A stretch of 9,643 bases of DNA from an uncultured Campylobacter sp. (GTDB lineage: Bacteria > Campylobacterota > Campylobacteria > Campylobacterales > Campylobacteraceae), in contig NZ_CALKTS010000108.1 in the NCBI RefSeq assembly GCF_937997595.1, positions 1 to 9,643 of the forward strand. The letters run 5' to 3'. The notes under the pieces were generated by a model. That model saw only the letters and a list, made by a program, of their open reading frames with translations, was not told where the DNA came from and ran no database searches. The translations under genes and the position numbers were made by a program. Positions 5,890-9,643 of this stretch are shown here, piece after piece (position 1 is the first letter of the stretch; each line of letters opens with the position of its first letter).

Positions 5890-6612
5890 TTAGTTTCGTT
5901 TTTTGGCGTAGAGCATAAGAAAGCCGACCATCGCCGCGAAAATCACGCACATCGCAAGCGTCACGATGAGCGTGCCGTGCGCCGAGCCGCTTAAAAACAG
6001 CCCCGTCGTGTTCATCCCGAAAAAGCTCGTGATGAAATTTAGCGGCATCAGCAGCGACGAGATGATCGTGAGAATGTAGATGTTGCGGCTGATTTTGTCG
6101 TTTTTGAGGCCTTGGATGAATTGATAGATATCCTCGATCCTGACGGCGTATTCGCTCATTACGCCTTTAAAAACGCCCGCTTCGTAGGCGTAGTTTTTCA
6201 ACCGCTTTTTAAGCGCCGGCTGCTCATTTGCGCAGATGAGCAGCGCCTCGTAGAAATGCGAAATTTTGTTTTGAAATTTGCGGATTTCGTATTTTAGGAC
6301 AGAGTGCCTTTTCATAAATTTTGAAAAATCGCCGCGGCGCGTGTAGATCTTTTCGTAATTTTCAAGCTCTGCGGAGTGCTCTAAAATTTTATCGCGGTAC
6401 TGCGCGAGGATCTTTTTAACGACTGCGAAAAACTCCGCCTCGCTGCTAGGTCGCACCTCGCCGTCCGCGTCATCTTGCGAATAGATCGCGCCCGAATCAA
6501 AAATAAAGCGGTAGTTTTGCTCGCGCGGCGCATCCGTCACGAAGTATACATACTCGCGATCCTCGGCGTAGTAATAGCCCGAAACGCTGCGCTTTTCGGT
6601 AATCGGGTTCAA
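5890..6612 (-). CDS. CorA-family divalent cation transporter, short form
   Basis: This 240-residue protein has the CorA layout: a cytoplasmic N-terminal part (1-176) ending in a long helix, then two closely spaced membrane helices. The first (about 177-197, YILTIISSLLMPLNFITSFF) runs straight into the signature GMN (199-201), the selectivity motif of CorA Mg2+ channels. The second (about 213-235) is followed by a basic tail, AKKRN. Characterised CorA proteins are about 316-350 residues, so the N-terminal domain is shortened. The residues after GMN (TTGLFLSGSAHG) differ from the usual periplasmic loop, so Mg2+ specificity is not certain; Co2+, Ni2+ or Zn2+ (ZntB-like) are alternatives. TTG 6612 is the chosen start because AAGGAGG (6618-6624) lies 5 nt before it; an upstream TTG at 6630 would put that site inside the gene. 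It leads a probable transcript with the SUKH-like gene and ogt. Confidence 0.85.
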   Translation of the reverse strand: MNPITEKRSVSGYYYAEDREYVYFVTDAPREQNYRFIFDSGAIYSQDDADGEVRPSSEAEFFAVVKKILAQYRDKILEHSAELENYEKIYTRRGDFSKFMKRHSVLKYEIRKFQNKISHFYEALLICANEQPALKKRLKNYAYEAGVFKGVMSEYAVRIEDIYQFIQGLKNDKISRNIYILTIISSLLMPLNFITSFFGMNTTGLFLSGSAHGTLIVTLAMCVIFAAMVGFLMLYAKKRN

Positions 6613-6617
6613 TGAAG

Positions 6618-6624
6618 CCTCCTT
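6618..6624 (-). promoter_or_regulatory. ribosome binding site deciding the CorA start
   Basis: The minus strand reads AAGGAGG, CTTCA, then TTG at 6612. This spacing selects TTG 6612 over TTG 6630. Confidence 0.75.
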
Positions 6625-6637
6625 ATTCAATCGTTTT

Positions 6638-6783
6638 AAATTTACGGAATTTCAAAATTCCGCTCAAATTTACGGAATTTTGAAATTCTGTTGCCGATCA
6701 GAATTCTGAAATTTCGCCGCCACTTAAATTTTATCGTATTTGGAATTTCAAAATTCTTTTGCGCTTGGAATTTTAAAATTTTA
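6638..6783. repeat. array of five near-palindromic AT-rich repeats upstream of the CorA gene
   Basis: Copies of a near-palindrome related to CGGAATTTCAAAATTCCG occur at 6645-6662, 6673-6690, 6699-6716 (most diverged), 6741-6758 and 6766-6783. The first two sit in a direct repeat of about 28 bp that also includes the preceding AAATTTA. They end about 30 bp from the corA start, in the place expected for its promoter, so they could be operator sites or a repeat family. No -10 box stands out among them. Confidence 0.6.
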
Positions 6784-6888
6784 AGCACGAAAGAATTTTA
6801 TCATTGGTGAGATTTTATGCGACGCAGTCGCAATTTAAATTTAACGCGGACGTAGTCCGCACCGCTAGCGTCGCGCGGGTGGGGGTTG

Positions 6889-6934
6889 GTAAGGGGGCGG
6901 GCGCGCCTCGCAACTCTGAGCGCCACCCCCTTAC
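6889..6934. repeat. interior inverted repeat of the 6812-7231 element
   Basis: GTAAGGGGG (6889-6897) and CCCCCTTAC (6926-6934) are exact 9-bp inverted copies. Inside them GGCGC and GCGCC can pair as well, giving a long GC-rich stem around CTCGCAACTCTG. Confidence 0.55.
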
Positions 6935-6978
6935 GAATATCGCACATAATGTATCCAAGCGCTAGGCTATATCATAAA

Positions 6979-7000
6979 ATTTTGTAAAAATTTACAAAAT
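6979..7000. repeat. perfect 10-bp AT-rich inverted repeat inside the element
   Basis: ATTTTGTAAA, a 2-nt centre AA, then TTTACAAAAT: a perfect palindrome apart from its centre, with no T run of terminator type beyond it. This is the shape of a dimeric repressor site or of a cruciform, but no regulated gene lies beside it. Confidence 0.5.
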
Positions 7001-7098
7001 AAAATTTCATTCCTAAATTCACAGCTCGCGAAATTCACGCCGTGATTTCTATTTTCTTGGGGCGGGAAGGAGGCTTGAATTGCGAGGTCACACTTCTC

Positions 7099-7137
7099 GC
7101 AGAGACGGCGCTGCCCCGCAGCACTGCATTGCTCTGC
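7099..7137. repeat. nested hairpin near the right end of the element
   Basis: GCAGAG (7099-7104) pairs with CTCTGC (7132-7137), and inside it GCTGC-CCC-GCAGC (7110-7122) forms a perfect small hairpin. It lies within the 63-codon minus-strand frame 6967-7158, which I do not accept as a gene. Confidence 0.45.
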
Positions 7138-7279
7138 TCGCCCACAAACCCCACCCATCCCCCGACGACGCTTTAAGCGGTGCGGACTGCGTCCGCGCTA
7201 AATTTAAATTGCGGCTCATGTCGCATAAAATTTTAGTGTAAAAGCCAAGCTACAAATTCCGCGGCGAAATTCTACGTTC

Positions 7280-7295
7280 AAAGCACTCGTGCTTT
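7280..7295. repeat. short palindrome between the element and mutS2
   Basis: AAAGCAC-TC-GTGCTTT pairs over 7 bp. The rest of 7232-7363 contains no gene. A minus-strand run near 7246-7350 reads like protein (NDTKFAHFIYAFAEVLQKHE) but has no start codon or ribosome site. Confidence 0.4.
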
Positions 7296-7363
7296 TGCAA
7301 AACCTCGGCGAAGGCATAGATGAAATGAGCGAATTTCGTATCGTTCGCGCTCACGTCTGAAGC

Positions 7364-7404
7364 AAAAAGGTCTTCTAGCCTAAGTCTAAAGCGAGACGAC
7401 CTTT
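7364..7404 (-). terminator. Rho-independent terminator overlapping the end of mutS2
   Basis: On the minus strand AAAGGTCGTCT (7404-7394) pairs with AGAAGACCTTT (7376-7366), 10 of 11 positions, and the T run extends to 7364. The mutS2 stop codon (7386-7388) lies in the loop, so the left arm is formed by the last codons of the gene. Confidence 0.7.
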
Positions 7405-9593
7405 GAGCCGAAGCCCCCTTCTGCGGGCGTGCCGTCGCGAAAGCCCTTGACGCTCGGGTGCGATTTTAAAAATTCCTTTACTGCGAACGCGAGCTTGCCC
7501 GTGCCGATGCCGTGTTTGACGATGATCTCATCAAAGCCCATCACGAGGCTTTGGCTGATGAATTTATCAAGCCTGCTGATCGCTTCCTCGGCGCGCAGGC
7601 CGTGCAGATCGAGCACGAGCGACGCGGAGGTGGGCTTTTGCACCTTGATGCTGATATTTTTTACGGGCGCGGGTACCGCACCGCTGCGCTTTAGCTCGCT
7701 AAGCGGCACGCGCAGCCTGATGCCGTCGCTTAGCATCAGCGCTTGGGTTTTGTTAAGCGATAAAATTTCGCCCTTGATCTTGCCGTATTTGACGCGATCA
7801 CCCACCTTGAAGCTTTGCGGCTCGGGCGTGCTGAGCTCCGGCTGCTGCACGGCCCGTGCGAGCTCGTTTGCGCGGTTTATGGCGCGCTGCTTTTCGCGCA
7901 CGTCGCTTAGGCTCACGCTGCGTTTGGCCTCCGAAATCGCGCGGTAGTATTCGTTTTGTAGCCTTGAAAGCTCCGCCTTCAGCTCGCTTTGCGCACGCTC
8001 GCGTTGATCTTTTAGCGCTTCGCTCAACGCGTCTAATTTCTCCTCTTTTTGCTGCGTCTGCGCCAGCTTTTGTTTTAGCTCAAGCTCTAAATTTATCGCT
8101 TTTGAGATCGCTTCGTTCAGGTTCTCTTTGTTTTCGCCGTAGTTTTTGCGCGCCGCGGCGATCAAATTTTGCGCTATACCGTAGCGTAGCGCGGTTTCAA
8201 AGGCGTAGGATTTGCCGATCGTGCCCTTTAAAAACTCATATTTCGGCGCGCTGTTTTTCTCGTCGTAAAGTGCCGCCAGCAGCTCCACGCGCGGATCTTT
8301 CGCCAGCAGCATCGCTAGGCGCTTGTGATGCGTGGTGATGATCATCTTCACGTCGCCGCTTATCAGCTGCTCGATCATCGCGCCGTATAGGCTCGCAGCC
8401 TCCTCAAAATCGGTACCCAGCTCGATCTCATCGACGCCGATTAGAATTTCTTTGCGCCCGAAAAGCTTGCTAAATGCAACCATCCTGCCCGCGAAGGTCG
8501 AGATGTCGTTTTTGGAGTTTTGCGGATCCTCCATTATGAGCTCGAACTCCTTAAAGGTGCCGATGCGGCTGAGGCTTGCGCGAATAGGCATCGGAAGGAG
8601 GTATTTGGCTAACAGCGCCGCGCTTAGAATGCTTTTTAAAAGCATCGATTTTCCGCCCGCATTCACGCCGGTGATGAGCAGAATTTTGCCGCAAAACTCC
8701 ACACTCACGCGCTTTGGATTTTTAAGCGCGGGGTGGGCGAAGCTGTCTAGGACGATGTCGCGCGAGGGCTCAGACAGGATGAACTCATAATCGCTCGCTC
8801 TTGCCATCGCAGCGCGCGCAATCAGCGCATCGATCGCATCGAAGGCGGCGTTTATAAATTTTAAAAAAGCTAAATTCTTATTAAAAACCGCGCTGATCTG
8901 CTTGCAGTGCTCGAATACGATCTGTTCTTTTTTATCCAAAATCGCGCTTTGAGCGGACTTCAGAGCCGCGATCGCGTCGGGAAGCACGTAAAAATAGCCT
9001 CCGCTTGAGCGCGCTACGACGCTGCCTTTTAGCACGTGATTAAAGCCGCCGCGCACCAGCAGAGCCTCGGTGTCGCTTATGTAGTGGATCTGCGTGTCGG
9101 CGAGATAGGGCGCAAGAGCTTTGGAATAGATCAGCCTTTTTAGCGTCTGCTCGATCTCGCCCTTTTTTATTTTAAACGCCTCGTTCAGCGCGCCGAAGCG
9201 CTCGTCTATCGCGTCGCGAAAGCCGCCCTGATCGTCGAAATAATCCTTTAATTGCGCGATGGGCGCAGGAATTTCGATCTTGGCAAGCCAGGCGGCGAGT
9301 TTGCCCTCAAAAGGCTGCTTTTTGAGATACAAAAAATATCGGACGATCTTGCTAAACTCGTAAATTTCGCTGATATGCAGCACGCCGTGCTTTGAGATAC
9401 GCATCAGCGCGTCGTCTAGGTTCGCGACGCTCTCGCACTGCGCGAGATCAAATTTTGTAAGCTCTGAAATTTTTTCAAAATTTAGCTTGCTATCGCCGCT
9501 TAAAAACAGCGGCTTTTCGCGCGCCAAAAAGCTTTTAAATTTGGCTAGATACTCGCTCAAATCGAGGCGCGTAAAAAGTTCGTCACTGATCAT
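7386..9593 (-). CDS. mutS2: MutS2 family protein (DNA-structure ATPase with C-terminal Smr nuclease domain)
   Basis: This 735-residue protein has the MutS2 order: an N-terminal helical clamp/core region (1-300), an ATPase domain with Walker A GVNAGGKS (309-316), STFAGRM (365-371), a Walker B-type LIGVDEIELGTD (384-395) and TTHHKRL (420-426), a long coiled coil (about 485-580), a KOW-like segment (about 595-632) and the Smr domain (659-735) with LDLHG (661-665) and HGIGTGKL. It lacks the mismatch-recognition domain of MutS. In Helicobacter pylori MutS2 suppresses homologous recombination; in Bacillus subtilis it also acts on collided ribosomes through its Smr domain. Which role applies here is not shown. 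Its length is close to epsilonproteobacterial members and shorter than the roughly 780 of Firmicutes. The ATG at 9593 overlaps the preceding gene by 11 nt, so the two are probably translationally coupled. Confidence 0.93.
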   Translation of the reverse strand: MISDELFTRLDLSEYLAKFKSFLAREKPLFLSGDSKLNFEKISELTKFDLAQCESVANLDDALMRISKHGVLHISEIYEFSKIVRYFLYLKKQPFEGKLAAWLAKIEIPAPIAQLKDYFDDQGGFRDAIDERFGALNEAFKIKKGEIEQTLKRLIYSKALAPYLADTQIHYISDTEALLVRGGFNHVLKGSVVARSSGGYFYVLPDAIAALKSAQSAILDKKEQIVFEHCKQISAVFNKNLAFLKFINAAFDAIDALIARAAMARASDYEFILSEPSRDIVLDSFAHPALKNPKRVSVEFCGKILLITGVNAGGKSMLLKSILSAALLAKYLLPMPIRASLSRIGTFKEFELIMEDPQNSKNDISTFAGRMVAFSKLFGRKEILIGVDEIELGTDFEEAASLYGAMIEQLISGDVKMIITTHHKRLAMLLAKDPRVELLAALYDEKNSAPKYEFLKGTIGKSYAFETALRYGIAQNLIAAARKNYGENKENLNEAISKAINLELELKQKLAQTQQKEEKLDALSEALKDQRERAQSELKAELSRLQNEYYRAISEAKRSVSLSDVREKQRAINRANELARAVQQPELSTPEPQSFKVGDRVKYGKIKGEILSLNKTQALMLSDGIRLRVPLSELKRSGAVPAPVKNISIKVQKPTSASLVLDLHGLRAEEAISRLDKFISQSLVMGFDEIIVKHGIGTGKLAFAVKEFLKSHPSVKGFRDGTPAEGGFGSKVVSL

Positions 9594-9643
9594 AAACGCA
9601 CTCTTTAATCTTGTAGGTTTTGCCCTTAAACTCCGCGCCCGCG
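9583..9643 (-). CDS. C-terminal end of an upstream gene (partial, right edge)
   Basis: A minus-strand frame enters from the right edge and reads AGAEFKGKTYKIKECVYDQ before TGA at 9583-9585. Its last 11 nt overlap the mutS2 start, the usual sign of a tightly packed operon. In C. jejuni the gene before mutS2 encodes a small membrane protein located after murC; that arrangement would fit, but 19 residues are too few to identify the product. Confidence 0.6.
   Translation of the reverse strand, partial: AGAEFKGKTYKIKECVYDQ

Larger units (their letters stand above)
6812..7231. mobile_element. MITE-like palindrome-rich element with about 56-bp terminal inverted repeats
   Basis: The left end (6812-6866) and the reverse complement of the right end (7176-7231) start with the same ATTTTATGCGAC. 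They share AATTTAAATTTA, CGCGGACG and AGTCCGCACCGCT, about 50 of 56 aligned positions by eye. After a 3-nt gap the match continues through AGCGTCG and fades in a G-rich stretch. Each end contains its own hairpin: GCGGAC-GTA-GTCCGC at 6846-6860 and GCGGAC-TGC-GTCCGC at 7182-7196. The left end also has GCGAC-GCA-GTCGC at 6819-6831. The interior holds more inverted repeats and no transposase, so it would have to be moved in trans. I see no clear target duplication at the ends. A structured RNA or nucleoid-binding site is the alternative. It separates corA from mutS2. Confidence 0.6.

Noticed and set aside
6638..6783. CRISPR array
   Set aside because: The repeats are short, AT-rich, imperfect and unevenly spaced, without unique spacers of constant length; no cas gene is present.
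6967..7158. 63-codon minus-strand frame with several Cys residues (LCEKCD)
   Set aside because: It lies entirely within the palindrome-rich element, overlaps its hairpins, has no convincing ribosome site, and its sequence is what one gets by translating a repeat.
6800..7245. target-site duplication at the ends of the element
   Set aside because: Flanks GGTGAG and TTTAGTG show no convincing direct repeat; the exact ends may be a few bases off.
7429..8790. plus-strand frames of 152-172 codons opposite mutS2
   Set aside because: They are antisense to a full-length MutS2 and have no recognisable domain.

Overview
The window looks like chromosomal DNA from a GC-richer Campylobacter (the oral C. 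gracilis / rectus / showae type). The basis is the very frequent AAATTT / TAAATTTAA words between and at the ends of genes, AAGGAG-type ribosome sites, -10 boxes without clear -35 boxes, and protein sequences of campylobacterial character (short MutS2 with a GVNAGGKS Walker A, Ogt ending LEGVDM). The genus call is inference; no rRNA is present to confirm it.

Layout, left to right. A partial DUF4272 protein runs off the left edge (1-572, minus). A 660-bp spacer follows, holding one possible 41-residue ORF and a good minus-strand terminator. Next is a peptidase E (S51) homologue that unusually carries a twin-arginine signal (1236-2069, minus). It is followed by an unrecognised eight-helix membrane protein made of two copies of one module (2299-3399, minus). 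A short MGMT-like alkyltransferase gene on the plus strand (3507-3805) appears frameshifted near its 5' end. A 744-bp gene-poor spacer separates it from a leftward cluster: a CorA-family transporter (5890-6612), a SUKH/SMI1-like gene split by an amber codon (5459-5872), and ogt (4550-5405). The ogt gene has a repeat-rich insert of about 115 codons and an apparent +1 frameshift. Short spacing suggests the three are co-transcribed.

Upstream of corA lies an array of five near-palindromes (6638-6783). Beside it is a roughly 420-bp palindrome-rich element bounded by imperfect inverted repeats of about 56 bp (6812-7231), which I read as a MITE-like mobile repeat. The right side is mutS2 (7386-9593, minus), whose start overlaps by 11 nt the tail of another gene running off the right edge.

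The main themes are gene decay and repeats rather than one clear new system. Three genes between 3.5 and 5.9 kb each need one base change to be intact, and two of those are alkyltransferase-family DNA repair genes. The best candidates for something undescribed are the 420-bp inverted-repeat element, the duplicated membrane protein, the Tat-exported peptidase E and the insert inside Ogt.
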